A stretch of DNA of 64,000 bases from JADKIH01 sp031367345 (GCA_031367345.1 JANLPR010000118.1:186001-250000); one strand, 5' to 3'; positions 1-10,982 are shown, numbered from the stretch's first letter. Notes: generated by a model from the letters alone, not told the origin. Translations and numbers: made by a program.

Positions 1-1826
1 TATTCTTCGTCCTCGAGATTTTTAACATTGATGAATGCTTTCACTTTATCATCCGGGCTGAGACTGATCAAGTTTTGAATCGCTCTTCCTTTAGATGTTT
101 TAACTCCTTCAGGAATATTGTACACCTTCAACCAATAACATCTTCCCTTTTCAGTGAAGAACAACATATAATTGTGAGTAGACGCAACATAAATATGCTC
201 TACAAAATCTTCATCACGCGTAGAACTTCCTTTAGCGCCTCTCCCTCCTCTTCCTTGAGTTCTGAATTCTGTAAGAGCAGTCCGTTTGATATATCCTAAA
301 TGAGAAATAGTAATTACAACATCTTCGTCAGCAATCATATCTTCCATAGAAATATCATCGCCGGAGTAAACTATTTCAGTACGACGTTCATCACCATACT
401 TAGATTTAATTTCCAGTAATTCGTCTTTAATAATTTCCATTCTCAAGTCTTCGCTAGCCAAGATACTTTTGTAGTATTCGATAAGCTTCATTAATTCAGC
501 ATACTCAGCACGAATTTTATCTCTTTCAAGTCCGGTAAGACGTTGAAGACGCATCTCCAATATTGCTTTCGATTGAATCTCTGAAAGTCCAAATTTTGAC
601 ATCAATCCTTCCTGAGCAATCGGTGGAGTTTGAGAGGCTCTAATCAATGCAATTACTTCATCGAGGTGATCAAGGGCAATTAACAAACCTTCAAGAATAT
701 GTGCTCTTTTTTCAGCCTCGGCTAATTCATATTTGGTTCGGCGAATAACAACTTCATGACGATGATTAACAAAATGTACGATCAGATCTTTTACATTTAA
801 CGTCATTGGTCGACCATGAACAAGTGCTACATTATTAACACTGAACGATGATTGTAGGGCTGTATATTTATAGAGATTATTTAATACAACATTTGAAATA
901 GCATCACGACGTAATTCATAAACGATTCTTATTCCGTCACGGTCTGACTCATCTCTTAGATCGGTAATTCCATCAATTTTCTTTTCATTAATTAAGTCAG
1001 CTGTACGTTTAATCATTTCAGCTTTGTTGACTTGAAAAGGAACTTCAGTCACGACAATACGTTCTTTGCCATTAGCAGCAGTTTCAATTGTTGCTCTACC
1101 GCGAAGTACAATTTTCCCTCTTCCGGTATGCAATGCTTCTTTGACACCACTATATCCATAAATAATTCCGGCAGTTGGAAAATCCGGTGCTTTTACAAAC
1201 TTAATAAGCTCATCGATGGTAATTTCTTTATTTTCAATATATGCAATAGTTCCATCAATTACTTCAGTAAGATTATGAGGGGCCATATTTGTGGCCATAC
1301 CAACTGCGATACCCGATGCACCATTGATTAAAAGATTAGGCACACGAGCAGGAAGAACAGTTGGCTCTTCCAAACTATCATCAAAGTTCAGCATAAAATC
1401 AACAGTGTCTTTATCGATGTCTTGCAACATCTCTTCAGCAATCTTTCGCAATCTGGCTTCAGTATATCGCATTGCAGCCGGGCTATCACCATCCATAGAC
1501 CCATAATTTCCTTGACCATCAACTAACGGATATCGCAAGCTCCAAGTTTGGGCCATCCGAACCATTGCATCATATACAGAACCATCACCATGTGGATGAT
1601 ATTTACCTAATACTTCTCCAACAATTCTTGCTGATTTTTTATATGGCTTATTGCTAGCTAAACCTAGGTCGAGCATACCATAAAGAACTCTTCTATGTAC
1701 AGGTTTTAAACCATCACGTACATCAGGTAATGCACGAGAAACAATTACGGACATCGAATAATCGATGTACGCAGTTTTCATTTCCTCTTCAATATTGATC
1801 GGAATAATTTTTTCTCCGTTTGTCAT
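1..1826 (-). CDS. gyrA: DNA gyrase subunit A (5' part; C-terminus beyond window edge)
   Basis: This gene encodes the breakage-reunion subunit of DNA gyrase, which with GyrB introduces negative supercoils. The ATG at 1826 gives a protein beginning [17 protein letters not shown] and reads open for 608 codons to the window edge, so roughly the last quarter (most of the C-terminal beta-pinwheel) is missing. The N-terminal winged-helix region carries the HPHGD segment. The catalytic tyrosine lies in AAMRYTE (Tyr121). A GyrA-box-like [10 protein letters not shown] near the left edge argues for GyrA rather than ParC. The residue aligned with E. coli Ser83 is glycine (Gly82, bases 1581-1583), while the residue aligned with Asp87 is Asp. 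It is divergent from clpC across 379 bp. The assignment is very secure. Confidence 0.97.
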   Translation of the reverse strand, partial: MTNGEKIIPINIEEEMKTAYIDYSMSVIVSRALPDVRDGLKPVHRRVLYGMLDLGLASNKPYKKSARIVGEVLGKYHPHGDGSVYDAMVRMAQTWSLRYPLVDGQGNYGSMDGDSPAAMRYTEARLRKIAEEMLQDIDKDTVDFMLNFDDSLEEPTVLPARVPNLLINGASGIAVGMATNMAPHNLTEVIDGTIAYIENKEITIDELIKFVKAPDFPTAGIIYGYSGVKEALHTGRGKIVLRGRATIETAANGKERIVVTEVPFQVNKAEMIKRTADLINEKKIDGITDLRDESDRDGIRIVYELRRDAISNVVLNNLYKYTALQSSFSVNNVALVHGRPMTLNVKDLIVHFVNHRHEVVIRRTKYELAEAEKRAHILEGLLIALDHLDEVIALIRASQTPPIAQEGLMSKFGLSEIQSKAILEMRLQRLTGLERDKIRAEYAELMKLIEYYKSILASEDLRMEIIKDELLEIKSKYGDERRTEIVYSGDDISMEDMIADEDVVITISHLGYIKRTALTEFRTQGRGGRGAKGSSTRDEDFVEHIYVASTHNYMLFFTEKGRCYWLKVYNIPEGVKTSKGRAIQNLISLSPDDKVKAFINVKNLEDEE

Positions 1827-1852
1827 TTTTTATGTGGGGTAAATCTTTTTTG

Positions 1853-1860
1853 CAAAAATA
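1853..1860 (-). promoter_or_regulatory. Putative gyrA promoter (-7 element)
   Basis: On the minus strand this reads TATTTTTG, an exact match to the Bacteroidota -7 element TAnnTTTG. It lies 26 bases upstream of the gyrA ATG, predicting a short leader of about 20 nt. A TTTTG lies 22 bases further upstream, a little further than the usual 18-19. The match is by eye only. Confidence 0.35.
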
Positions 1861-2205
1861 TACGTTAGTCTTTTAAATACTTCAAAAGGAATAGACCTTT
1901 TTCTGTTTGTCCTCTAGAAATTAATGAACTTCTTTATACAAGTAAAATGATTGGAAAAGAGAATATTTGTTTCAAATCATCGTCCTCAGTAAAGAGGCCC
2001 GAATTTACAAAAATTCCCTTAAAAATTGAATATTCTAACAAACAGATTTATGTTGAAAAGTTCATCTGACCTTCTGGCAGTTGACGGCCAATTGCACGTT
2101 AATTGCAATGCATTTGGTAAGAATCGCAAAATTTGTTCATATCTTACATATTGACTTGCGAACCTTAGAATAAAGTACATCGTTACACTCTCAAATAATC
2201 GAATT
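1861..2205. other. Divergent intergenic region gyrA/clpC
   Basis: About 345 bases between the gyrA promoter and the clpC start hold no convincing gene. Open frames here are short and lack family resemblance. I found no exact TAnnTTTG on the plus strand, so the clpC promoter was not located; it may use another sigma factor or a degenerate element. No CIRCE-type inverted repeat was seen. Confidence 0.5.
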
Positions 2206-4773
2206 ATGGAAGCTAAATTCTCTCCCCGCGTAAAAGACGTGATCACATTCAGTCGCGAAGAAGCCCTGCGCTTAGGGCATGATTACATAGGCACTGAACA
2301 TTTACTATTAGGACTGATCCGAGAAGGTGAAGGAATGGCAATTAAGATATTGAAGTCGCTAGGAATTAATCTTTCCGAACTTCGCAAATCTGTAGAGAGC
2401 TCAGTAAAAGGTAGTTCAACATCAATTAACAATCTCAGTAATATTCCACTTACAAAGCAAGCGGAAAAAGCATTAAAAATAACTTATTTAGAAGCCAAAG
2501 TCTTTAAGAGTGAAGTTATTGGCACTGAACATCTTTTACTTTCAATCTTAAAAGATGAAGATAATATAGCCACTCAAATATTAAATCAATACGGTATTAA
2601 CTACGAAATCGTGAAAGAAGAACTAGACGTTATTAAATCAAACTTTAGGTCAGAAGCTCCATCAAACCCGTCAGATGATGATCCATATGCAAAGGATGAC
2701 GAAGGAAGCACAGGAATGACTACTAAAAAGAATACAGATTCCAAATCAAAAACTCCGGTTCTTGACAATTTTGGTCGTGACCTTACCAAAGCGGCTGAAG
2801 ACGGGCGACTTGATCCGATTGTAGGCCGAGAAAAAGAGATTGAGCGCGTTTCTCAAATTCTTTCTCGCCGTAAAAAAAATAATCCGATCCTAATTGGAGA
2901 GCCTGGTGTTGGTAAGTCAGCTATTGCAGAAGGATTAGCTTTGAGAATTGTTCAACGTAAAGTATCACGCGTTCTTTTTAACAAACGAATTGTCACTCTT
3001 GATCTTGCTTCTTTGGTTGCGGGAACAAAATATCGTGGTCAATTTGAAGAGCGAATGAAAGCTGTAATGAATGAATTAGAAAAATCGCCTGATGTAATTT
3101 TATTCATCGATGAGATTCATACCATTATAGGTGCCGGTGGAGCTTCAGGATCATTAGATGCGTCTAATATGTTCAAGCCTGCATTAGCACGTGGAGAAAT
3201 TCAATGTATCGGTGCGACAACACTCGATGAGTATCGCCAGTATATCGAGAAAGACGGAGCATTAGATCGTCGTTTCCAACGTGTATTGATTGAGCCGGCA
3301 TCATTAGATGAATCAATGGAGATATTAAATAACATCAAAGACCGTTACGAAGATCACCACAATGTAAACTATACACCGGAAGCGATTAAAGCATGTGTTA
3401 ATTTGACTGCAAGGTATATTACGGACCGATTCCTTCCTGATAAAGCGATTGATGCGTTAGATGAAGCCGGTTCACGAGTGCATATAACAAATATACATGT
3501 ACCGAAAATCATTTTAGAATTAGAAGGAAAAGTAGCCGATATTAAGAATGAAAAAAACAAAGTTGTTCGTTCTCAAAAATATGAAGAAGCTGCCAAACTC
3601 CGTGATTCTGAAAAACAACTTTTAGAACAGCTTGATGTTGCAAAGCGCCAATGGGAAGAAGAAACAAAAACTCATCGTTATACCGTTCATGAAAAAGATG
3701 TAGCTGAAGTAGTAGCTATGATGACAGGTATTCCGGTTACCAGAGTTGCACAAACTGAAAGCCATCGATTAGTGAAAATGGCTGAGGAGTTAAAGGGAAA
3801 AGTAATTGGACAAGACGAGGCTATTACTAAAGTAGTAAAAGCAATTCAACGAAACAGAGCCGGATTAAAAGACCCGAACAAACCAATTGGAACTTTTATT
3901 TTCTTAGGTCCTACCGGAGTTGGAAAAACTGAACTTGCAAAAGTTATAGCAAAAGACTTATTTGATTCTGAAGATGCATTAGTGCGTATAGATATGAGTG
4001 AGTACATGGAAAAATTTGCCATTACTCGTTTGATTGGAGCGCCTCCGGGGTATGTTGGATATGAAGAAGGTGGTCAGCTTACAGAGAAAGTACGTCGTAA
4101 ACCATATACAGTTGTATTATTGGATGAGATTGAAAAAGCTCATCCGGATGTATTCAACTTGTTACTTCAAGTATTAGACGAAGGAGTTTTAACTGACAGT
4201 CTTGGAAGAAAAGTTGATTTCAAGAATACTATTATGATCATGACTTCTAATATTGGTTCACGTCAATTAAAAGATTTTGGTCAAGGTGTAGGATTCTCAA
4301 CGAATGCAAAAATTTCAGGTGCTGATGATCACTCACGAGGAGTAATAGAAAGCGCACTTAAAAAAGCATTCGCTCCTGAGTTTTTAAATAGAATTGATGA
4401 TGTAATTATGTTCAATTCATTAGAAAAGGAACACATCCACAAAATCATTGATGTTGAATTGGTTCATTTATATAAACGAGTTACAGAACTTGGTTACAAA
4501 CTGCTACTTTCAAATGAAGCAAAAGACTTTATAGCTGATCACGGTTATGATATCAATTTTGGAGCACGACCTTTGAAAAGAGCCATTCAGAAATATTTAG
4601 AAGATCCACTCGCAGAAGAGATCATTAAGGCAGAGCTTGTTGAGGGCGATATTCTTGAAGTGAATTTGGAAAAAGAAACCGGAACCTTAAAAATTACGGT
4701 TATTAAATCCACTACTCCAAGTGCACCAACACCTCCAACAAAGACAAGTACAAGAAAGAAAAAAGAGGAATAA
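2206..4773 (+). CDS. clpC: ATP-dependent Clp protease ATP-binding subunit ClpC
   Basis: This is a ClpC-type AAA+ unfoldase, expected to feed substrates to the ClpP peptidase in the cytoplasm. At 855 aa it has the usual family length. In order it shows a double Clp_N repeat (about residues 5-145), AAA-1 with Walker A GEPGVGKS near residue 231 and Walker [10 protein letters not shown] near 299, a UVR-type coiled linker around 440-460, and AAA-2 with GPTGVGKT near 567. The short UVR-containing middle region, instead of the long ClpB propeller, separates it from the clpB gene in this window. The last 25 residues are rich in Thr, Pro and Lys. An intrinsic terminator follows at once. No clpP is in the window. 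Confidence 0.96.
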   Translation: MEAKFSPRVKDVITFSREEALRLGHDYIGTEHLLLGLIREGEGMAIKILKSLGINLSELRKSVESSVKGSSTSINNLSNIPLTKQAEKALKITYLEAKVFKSEVIGTEHLLLSILKDEDNIATQILNQYGINYEIVKEELDVIKSNFRSEAPSNPSDDDPYAKDDEGSTGMTTKKNTDSKSKTPVLDNFGRDLTKAAEDGRLDPIVGREKEIERVSQILSRRKKNNPILIGEPGVGKSAIAEGLALRIVQRKVSRVLFNKRIVTLDLASLVAGTKYRGQFEERMKAVMNELEKSPDVILFIDEIHTIIGAGGASGSLDASNMFKPALARGEIQCIGATTLDEYRQYIEKDGALDRRFQRVLIEPASLDESMEILNNIKDRYEDHHNVNYTPEAIKACVNLTARYITDRFLPDKAIDALDEAGSRVHITNIHVPKIILELEGKVADIKNEKNKVVRSQKYEEAAKLRDSEKQLLEQLDVAKRQWEEETKTHRYTVHEKDVAEVVAMMTGIPVTRVAQTESHRLVKMAEELKGKVIGQDEAITKVVKAIQRNRAGLKDPNKPIGTFIFLGPTGVGKTELAKVIAKDLFDSEDALVRIDMSEYMEKFAITRLIGAPPGYVGYEEGGQLTEKVRRKPYTVVLLDEIEKAHPDVFNLLLQVLDEGVLTDSLGRKVDFKNTIMIMTSNIGSRQLKDFGQGVGFSTNAKISGADDHSRGVIESALKKAFAPEFLNRIDDVIMFNSLEKEHIHKIIDVELVHLYKRVTELGYKLLLSNEAKDFIADHGYDINFGARPLKRAIQKYLEDPLAEEIIKAELVEGDILEVNLEKETGTLKITVIKSTTPSAPTPPTKTSTRKKKEE

Positions 4774-4808
4774 AAAAAATCCCGCTCCTTGAGCGGGATT
4801 TTTTTTGT
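4774..4808. terminator. Bidirectional intrinsic terminator between clpC and fabI
   Basis: A perfect hairpin with arms AATCCCGCTC and GAGCGGGATT and a 3-nt loop is flanked by A and T runs of eight or more on both sides. It can therefore end both clpC (plus) and fabI (minus). It begins directly after the clpC stop codon. Confidence 0.92.
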
Positions 4809-4822
4809 CTAAATAATTTTAA

Positions 4823-5632
4823 TCAAGAAAACTTCTCCATTACTTCACTGCTTATACCGGTAGTTGAGTATCCACCATCATGATATAAATTTTGCATGGT
4901 AACCATTTTTGTTAGATCACTAAAAAGGGTAACACAGTAATCGGCACAAGCATCGGCAGATGCATTTCCAAGAGGCGAAATTGAATCCGCAAAATTGAAA
5001 AAATTATCAAACCCTTTTATACCGGAACCCGCAGTGGTTTTAGTTGGTGACTGAGAAATTGTATTTACTCTCACCTTTCTAAATTTTCCATAGTGGTAAC
5101 CAAAACTTCTACCAATAGATTCAAGCAAAGCTTTAATGTCAGCCATATCTGTGTAAAATGGATACGTTCTTTGAGCTGCAATATAAGTTAATGCAACTAC
5201 GCTCCCCCATTCATTTATTGCGTCCATTTTCATAGCAACACTCAACATTTTGTGAAGAGACATAGCAGAAACGTCAACACCTTTTGCATAATAATCGTAA
5301 TTAGATTCTACATAAGGAATATTCTTTCGAATATTAACTGACATTCCAATTGAATGTAAAACGAAATCGACTTTACCACCCATAATCTCCATTGACTTTT
5401 CATAAAGATTAGTAAGGTCTTCAACTGAGGTTGCATCGGCTGGTATTATCTGCGACTTAGTTTCTTCTGCAAGTTTGTTAATCTCACCCATTCTCATTGC
5501 GATAGGAGCATTAGTAAGTACTATTTGAGCTCCTTCTTCATGGCAACGCTTTGCAACTTTCCACGCTATTGAATTGCTATCTAAAGCACCACTAATGATA
5601 CCTCGTTTACCTTTTAAAAGATTATTTGACAT
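4823..5632 (-). CDS. fabI: Enoyl-[acyl-carrier-protein] reductase FabI
   Basis: This NADH-dependent enoyl-ACP reductase catalyses the last step of each fatty-acid elongation cycle. At 269 aa it has the short-chain dehydrogenase fold with the FabI-type nucleotide-binding start GALDSNSIAWKVAKRC. The catalytic pair Tyr160 and Lys167 sits in the Y-x6-K arrangement (YTDMADIK). SQSPTKTTAGSGI is the conserved substrate-loop region. The sequence around the catalytic Tyr differs from the E. coli type. It lies 54 bp downstream of recN on the same strand and has its own promoter match. Confidence 0.95.
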   Translation of the reverse strand: MSNNLLKGKRGIISGALDSNSIAWKVAKRCHEEGAQIVLTNAPIAMRMGEINKLAEETKSQIIPADATSVEDLTNLYEKSMEIMGGKVDFVLHSIGMSVNIRKNIPYVESNYDYYAKGVDVSAMSLHKMLSVAMKMDAINEWGSVVALTYIAAQRTYPFYTDMADIKALLESIGRSFGYHYGKFRKVRVNTISQSPTKTTAGSGIKGFDNFFNFADSISPLGNASADACADYCVTLFSDLTKMVTMQNLYHDGGYSTTGISSEVMEKFS

Positions 5633-5668
5633 ATAGTTAGAATTAGTTTATTTATTTGAATATTGACT

Positions 5669-5676
5669 CAAAAGTA
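5669..5676 (-). promoter_or_regulatory. Putative fabI promoter (-7 element)
   Basis: Minus-strand TACTTTTG matches TAnnTTTG exactly, just after the recN stop, and predicts a leader of about 30 nt before the fabI ATG. No good TTTG is seen at the usual upstream spacing. It suggests fabI can be transcribed independently of recN. Confidence 0.42.
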
Positions 5677-5686
5677 TAAAAATTAA

Positions 5687-7351
5687 TTAGACTCCTAGAA
5701 GCTCCTTTGCATTTTGCATAGCAATATCTGTAGGCTTGTCGCCACTTAACATTCTTGCTACTTCCACAATTCTTTCGGCGCTTGAAAGCTGGCGTACTTT
5801 TGTAAACGTTCGCTTCCCTACTACCTCTTTATAAACAAAATAATGTTCTTCTCCTCTACTGGCAATTTGGGGCAAATGTGTGATCGCAACCAGCTGAATT
5901 GATTTAGATAATTCATTCATTACATTTCCGATTTTATGAGCCGTTTCTCCGCTTACACCTGTATCAATCTCATCAAAAATAATAGTTGGAAGCTCAATTA
6001 ATTTTGCAACAATAGATTTCAACGACAACATTAATCGAGATAGCTCTCCACCTGAAGCCACTTTACTTATTTCTGAATATGCAACACCTTTATTAGCAGA
6101 AAATAAAAACCGAACAGAATCTTTTCCTGATTTATTGAAATCTGTTTCCGCTAACAATACATGTTCTATTTTCAAAATTGCATTTGGCATTCCTAATTCT
6201 CCGAGTACTTTCTTTATTTTAGATTCTATTACAGGAATAGATTTTATTCTTGCTATAGAAATGAAATCTGCCAGCTCAAGAAGTCGAGCAAATACTGAAG
6301 AGCGCTCCTTTTCCAACTTTTCAATCTGTTCATCCATTGACTCCAGGAAACCGAGTTTATTATTTAATTCATTTTTTAGGGCTATAAGTTCATCTGTAGA
6401 ATTAACACGGTGTTTTTGTTCCAAATGATTCAGTAGATTTAGTCGTTCATTGATAATTCCCAACCGCTGAGGGTCTGGAGTTACGTCTTCTCCAATTCCT
6501 ATCGTTTCATTTGATATATCTTTTAATTCTAAATGAACAGATTTTAATCGTTGACTTACATCTTCCAATCTAACATTGTACTTAGCCAATCCATTAATAA
6601 TTTGCACAGAAGAAGAAACCATGGAAAGAATATTCGGCTCAGAACCTGAAATTAGATCGTCGACTTTCGAAAGCCCACTTCTAATTTCTTCTGCATGAGA
6701 AAGACTTAAAAGTTCATTCTCCAATTGAGTTTTGCGTTCACCTTTTTCCAAATCGGCTTCGACTAATTCATTATATTGAAAGTTAAAATAATCTTGATCA
6801 GCTTTTGCTTTACTTTCTTGAACTTTTAAATCCCGAATCTGACTAATCAATTCTTTATACAATACGAACCGCTCTTTGTAAGATGTGAGTTGAGAATCAA
6901 TACCTGCAAAAGAATCAACAACGGATAACTGAAAACCGGAATTATTTAATAATAAGGTTTCATGTTGAGAGTGAATATCGACCAATAAATTACCAAGTTC
7001 TTTCAATTGAGAAATGGCTACAGGCGTATCATTGATAAAAGCTCTTGACTTTCCTTCTTTTGAAATTTCTCTACGTATAATTATTTTCTCATCGCGATCT
7101 AAATCATTTTCCGAAAAAAACTCCTTTATAAATTTAGTAGATGAGTCGAATTCTCCTTCAATCACACATTTGCTAGTTTTATCTAAAAGTGAAGTTGAAT
7201 CTGCACGTTGACCTAAAAGCAAACCAAGTGCCCCAAGAATAATTGATTTACCTGCACCTGTTTCGCCGGTAATAATATTTAATTTCCCCCCAAATGAAAG
7301 ATGTAATTCATCAATCAATGCATAATTTTTTACGGTTAGTGAATTTAGCAT
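5687..7351 (-). CDS. recN: DNA repair protein RecN
   Basis: RecN is an SMC-like ATPase that acts early in recombinational double-strand-break repair. It is 554 aa with Walker A GETGAGKS at residues 29-36, a long central region rich in charged coiled-coil heptads (about 150-370), the ABC signature ASGGELSRLMLSLK and the Walker B segment TIIFDEIDTGVSG. This layout and length are those of RecN rather than RecF or SMC. It lies downstream of a secreted-protein gene (50 bp gap). In many Flavobacteriia recN follows porD, but here porD is about 46 kb away. Confidence 0.96.
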   Translation of the reverse strand: MLNSLTVKNYALIDELHLSFGGKLNIITGETGAGKSIILGALGLLLGQRADSTSLLDKTSKCVIEGEFDSSTKFIKEFFSENDLDRDEKIIIRREISKEGKSRAFINDTPVAISQLKELGNLLVDIHSQHETLLLNNSGFQLSVVDSFAGIDSQLTSYKERFVLYKELISQIRDLKVQESKAKADQDYFNFQYNELVEADLEKGERKTQLENELLSLSHAEEIRSGLSKVDDLISGSEPNILSMVSSSVQIINGLAKYNVRLEDVSQRLKSVHLELKDISNETIGIGEDVTPDPQRLGIINERLNLLNHLEQKHRVNSTDELIALKNELNNKLGFLESMDEQIEKLEKERSSVFARLLELADFISIARIKSIPVIESKIKKVLGELGMPNAILKIEHVLLAETDFNKSGKDSVRFLFSANKGVAYSEISKVASGGELSRLMLSLKSIVAKLIELPTIIFDEIDTGVSGETAHKIGNVMNELSKSIQLVAITHLPQIASRGEEHYFVYKEVVGKRTFTKVRQLSSAERIVEVARMLSGDKPTDIAMQNAKELLGV

Positions 7352-7400
7352 ACTCGTTTTTTTAAAATCAATTGATAATTCAATTTACTGAACATTCTAA

Positions 7401-8027
7401 TTATTCTCGTTCAACAATTTTGTATCCTTTAGGAACACGAAAAAGTGAATCGCCAAGTAATGTTGAAACATCAACCTTTTGGGCAGTTAATTTGTAAGTA
7501 TTATGGTCTAGGTCTTGTGTTTCAAATTCCATGAGCAATCCGTTTATTCCTAAAATAGTTATTCCATAACCATTTCTACATTTTATTTCGCTGTTAAACC
7601 ATACTTCTTTTGTAACAGGGCCATTAAAAGTTTGCTTTGAAATAAATGCTTTATAACATACGAATCCGGCTATGCTTTTTGATTCTCTAGTCAACTCTAC
7701 AGAATAGTTGGCCGATTTTGACTTTATATTTAAGGGATTTAATTTTAAAGCACTCTTACTTTTCCCTTTTGCAGAAAGTAAAAATCCAGCTCTGGAAAGA
7801 TTATCAGATATAATTATTTTCTTAGTACCATTAATGCTTATCTCGGCTCTGGACATATCATTTTTTCCAAAAAACAAATATTCTGTAGGCAGCTTTGATT
7901 TGTCGTCGTTCTCAATTTTTGCTATAGAATAATTAACAATGACATTAGTAATTGAATGTTTTGTATTTTGTCCATTCACATCTGTGAGATGAGAAAGGCA
8001 GGTTACAAGAACAAAAAGAAATTTCAT
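7401..8027 (-). CDS. Secreted protein of unknown function (GLPGLI/DUF4412-like)
   Basis: This 208-aa protein starts with a signal peptide (MKFLFVLVTCLSHLTDVNGQ), so it should reach the periplasm or envelope. The body is predicted to be mostly beta strands. The stretch GINGLLMEFETQDLD near the C-terminus resembles the GxxG-(L/I)-x-(E/Y) segment of Bacteroidota GLPGLI or DUF4412-like proteins, with 'K..VWF' upstream as in those families. The family assignment is tentative. It is the first gene of a probable operon with recN. Confidence 0.6.
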   Translation of the reverse strand: MKFLFVLVTCLSHLTDVNGQNTKHSITNVIVNYSIAKIENDDKSKLPTEYLFFGKNDMSRAEISINGTKKIIISDNLSRAGFLLSAKGKSKSALKLNPLNIKSKSANYSVELTRESKSIAGFVCYKAFISKQTFNGPVTKEVWFNSEIKCRNGYGITILGINGLLMEFETQDLDHNTYKLTAQKVDVSTLLGDSLFRVPKGYKIVERE

Positions 8028-8054
8028 TAGATTTTAATTAAAATAGTTGATGAA

Positions 8055-8062
8055 CAAATGTA
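8055..8062 (-). promoter_or_regulatory. Putative promoter of the secreted protein-recN operon
   Basis: Minus-strand TACATTTG is an exact TAnnTTTG, with a TTTG 16 nt upstream (slightly short spacing). The predicted leader is about 21 nt before the ATG at 8027. Confidence 0.45.
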
Positions 8063-8300
8063 ATCAATCAATTCCGTTCAAATTACACAATCAATGTTGG
8101 GTTTTTAAATAATTTATTGGTAAGAAAAACAGTGTTTTTTATTGCAGTGAGAATGATGGAAGTACAATAAAATCAAGGGTTTTAAGGTTAAACATGCACT
8201 GAACTTATATTGAAAACGTTGTTCATATCTTTTAAAACAACAAGGGGCTACCATAGTAAGGTAAATCTAACTTTAAATCCATTATAAATAAGGTAATTCT

Positions 8301-10856
8301 ATGGCTAATAGGCTAAAAAGCGAAGGTGAAGAGGTTGTAAAAGAGAAAAAAGATCGTTCAAAAAAGAAGGTCGAGTCAAAAAAAATTGGTGAGCGATTTT
8401 CATCGGTTGTTTCATTTTTCAGAGACGAGCGAACACATAAGATATTTGGTCTATTGCTTCTTATGCTTTCATTTTTTATGATCGTTGCATTTGTTTCTAA
8501 TTTAATTACATGGAAATTTGATCAAGCGATTGGCGGCGTAGATTCATTCTGGAAATTACTGACTACCGAAGTGAAGGTCGAAAATTGGCTAGGTAAGTTT
8601 GGGGCGATCACAGCATTAAAATTCGAAAATCAATGGTTTGGAATCAGCGCCTTCGTAGTTCCATTTTTACTCATACTTGCTTCTGTAAAAATTGTATGGG
8701 AAATAAATTTGCTACCTGTAGGAAAAACCTTGGCTTACTCTCTTTTTGGGACGATATGGCTAAGCACTTTTCTTGGATATATTTTTCATAACAATTCAGA
8801 CTTACTAATGCTTGCCGGTGGTTATGGATACCGGATAAGCCTTACACTGAATTCGATGATTGGTTTTATTGGAACAGGAACATTGTTAACATTTTCATTT
8901 GTAGGATTTTTGGTAGCGGCATTTAACATGCCCTTGAAACGACGGATGGAAGAATCACTTTCGCCCGTATCAGATGCAATTAATGAAATTTTAGCAGAAG
9001 AGGAACCTATCAAAGTTAATAAACAACGCGAATCAAATAGAGGAAGTGTTGTAGAGTTACAATTAGGACATGAAGAACAAATAGACGAAGAAGACGACGA
9101 AGAAAAGGACGATGACGAAGAAAATTTTGACGGTGAATTTATTAATCTAGATGAAGAAGAAGAAAATGAAGATGAAATTTCTGAATTAGAAATCGTTGAT
9201 GATACTTTAGAATTGACTCCAATTGTTACAGCGCCATCAGTTCCAATTTCTGAGGGAAATTTGCAATTAGAGGTAGAAGAAATTCCTCAAGAAGAACCTA
9301 TTCTAGATGGCACAGATGTGCTTCCTCATGCCTTAGGAGATTATGATCCAACATTAGATTTATCGTCCTATAAATATCCAACTTTAGATTTGTTAGAAAA
9401 TTATGGTGATAAAAGAATAGAGGTTAACAAAGAAGAGTTAGAAGCAAACAAAAACCGAATTGTAGAAACACTGAGTCACTACAACATTTCAATCGATAAG
9501 ATTAAAGCTACAATTGGACCAACGGTTACATTATTTGAAATTGTTCCACAAGCCGGAATTAGAATTTCAAAGATCAAAAACTTGGAAGATGACATAGCAC
9601 TTTCGTTAGCCGCATTAGGCATACGAATCATAGCTCCTATTCCTGGAAAAGGAACAATAGGAATTGAAGTGCCGAATCAAAAGCCTGAGATTGTACCAAT
9701 GAAACATGTGATAGGCTCTGAAAAGTTTGTCAATTGCGACATGGAACTTCCAATTGGTTTAGGAAAAACTATCAGCAACGAAGTGTTTGTAGCTGATTTA
9801 ACAAAAATGCCACATTTATTAATGGCTGGAGCAACAGGTCAAGGTAAATCTGTTGGATTAAATGCAATTCTTGTATCATTGTTATATAAAAAGCATCCGT
9901 CGCAAGTAAAATTCGTATTGGTTGATCCAAAGAAAGTTGAGCTTACGTTATTCAAAACTATAGAACGACATTTTCTTGCCAAACTTCCGGGAGAGGCAGA
10001 TGCAATCATTACCGATACAAAGAAAGTAATTCACACATTGAATTCACTTTGTATGGAGATGGATCAGCGTTATGAATTATTAAAAGATGCACAAGTAAGA
10101 AACATAAAGGAGTATAATGCAAAATTCATTGCAAGAAAATTAAATCCAACAAATGGGCATAAATTTCTACCATATATCATACTAGTTGTTGATGAATTTG
10201 CGGATTTAATTATGACTGCCGGCAAGGAAGTAGAAACACCGATAGCCCGATTGGCCCAATTAGCAAGAGCAATTGGAATCCATCTGATCATTGCAACACA
10301 ACGACCTTCAGTAAACATTATAACAGGCACAATAAAAGCCAATTTCCCTGCAAGAATTGCATTCAGGGTTACTTCTAAGATAGACTCACGAACTATTTTG
10401 GATATGGGTGGAGCAGATCAATTAATTGGACGTGGAGACATGCTCTTTTCAACAGGTGCAGATCTGATTCGACTTCAATGTGCTTTTGTAGATACACCGG
10501 AGGTAGAAAAAATCACTGACTTTATAGGTAGTCAACGAGGTTATTCTGATGCACATTTATTACCGGAGTATCTTGATGAAAGTGGTGATGGAAGTCGTTC
10601 AGAAATCAATATGGATGATAGAGACCCACTTTTTGAAGAAGCTGCTTCACTGATCGTTCAACATCAACAGGGATCGGCGTCGTTACTACAGAGACGATTA
10701 AAGTTAGGTTACAATCGTGCAGGAAGGATAATAGATCAGTTAGAGGCTGCAAAAATTATTGGGCCATTTGAAGGATCAAAAGCCCGTGAAGTATTAGTAA
10801 AAGATCCGGTTTCTCTGGAGCACATTTTAACTGGCATAAAAAACAGAGTGAACTAA
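8301..10856 (+). CDS. ftsK: DNA translocase FtsK/SpoIIIE
   Basis: FtsK pumps DNA through the closing septum and activates XerCD recombination at dif. This 851-aa protein has a basic N-terminus, about four membrane segments (residues 45-215), and a strongly acidic linker around 250-300. The alpha/beta motor carries Walker A GATGQGKS near residue 509 and the DEFADL Walker B. The C-terminal gamma winged helix (SASLLQRRLKLGYNRAGRI) reads polarity sequences. Upstream, 8063-8300 holds no recognised promoter or gene. A terminator follows, then lolA. Confidence 0.96.
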   Translation: MANRLKSEGEEVVKEKKDRSKKKVESKKIGERFSSVVSFFRDERTHKIFGLLLLMLSFFMIVAFVSNLITWKFDQAIGGVDSFWKLLTTEVKVENWLGKFGAITALKFENQWFGISAFVVPFLLILASVKIVWEINLLPVGKTLAYSLFGTIWLSTFLGYIFHNNSDLLMLAGGYGYRISLTLNSMIGFIGTGTLLTFSFVGFLVAAFNMPLKRRMEESLSPVSDAINEILAEEEPIKVNKQRESNRGSVVELQLGHEEQIDEEDDEEKDDDEENFDGEFINLDEEEENEDEISELEIVDDTLELTPIVTAPSVPISEGNLQLEVEEIPQEEPILDGTDVLPHALGDYDPTLDLSSYKYPTLDLLENYGDKRIEVNKEELEANKNRIVETLSHYNISIDKIKATIGPTVTLFEIVPQAGIRISKIKNLEDDIALSLAALGIRIIAPIPGKGTIGIEVPNQKPEIVPMKHVIGSEKFVNCDMELPIGLGKTISNEVFVADLTKMPHLLMAGATGQGKSVGLNAILVSLLYKKHPSQVKFVLVDPKKVELTLFKTIERHFLAKLPGEADAIITDTKKVIHTLNSLCMEMDQRYELLKDAQVRNIKEYNAKFIARKLNPTNGHKFLPYIILVVDEFADLIMTAGKEVETPIARLAQLARAIGIHLIIATQRPSVNIITGTIKANFPARIAFRVTSKIDSRTILDMGGADQLIGRGDMLFSTGADLIRLQCAFVDTPEVEKITDFIGSQRGYSDAHLLPEYLDESGDGSRSEINMDDRDPLFEEAASLIVQHQQGSASLLQRRLKLGYNRAGRIIDQLEAAKIIGPFEGSKAREVLVKDPVSLEHILTGIKNRVN

Positions 10857-10886
10857 CTAATTTACAATACATTGAATGTAATTTAG

Positions 10887-10912
10887 AGAGATGTGAAAAC
10901 ATCTCTTTTTTT
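10887..10912 (+). terminator. Intrinsic terminator after ftsK
   Basis: A 7-bp stem AGAGATG/CATCTCT with a 6-nt loop is followed by a run of seven T, 30 bases after the ftsK stop. Confidence 0.85.
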
Positions 10913-10923
10913 ATGGAATGCTT

Positions 10924-10953
10924 TTTGTTTATGAGCTTAAAGAAGTAAATTTG
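10924..10953 (+). promoter_or_regulatory. Promoter of lolA
   Basis: TTTG (10924-10927), 18 nt, then TAAATTTG (10946-10953) is a full match to the Bacteroidota vegetative promoter. The predicted transcript starts near 10960, about 23 nt before the lolA ATG. Confidence 0.65.
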
Positions 10954-10982
10954 AAAAAATAAAAATCGAATACTCTCATCCC

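Noticed and set aside
2206..4773. clpC and clpB taken as duplicates of one gene
   Set aside because: The middle regions differ (short UVR linker against long coiled-coil propeller), so they are distinct family members with separate roles.
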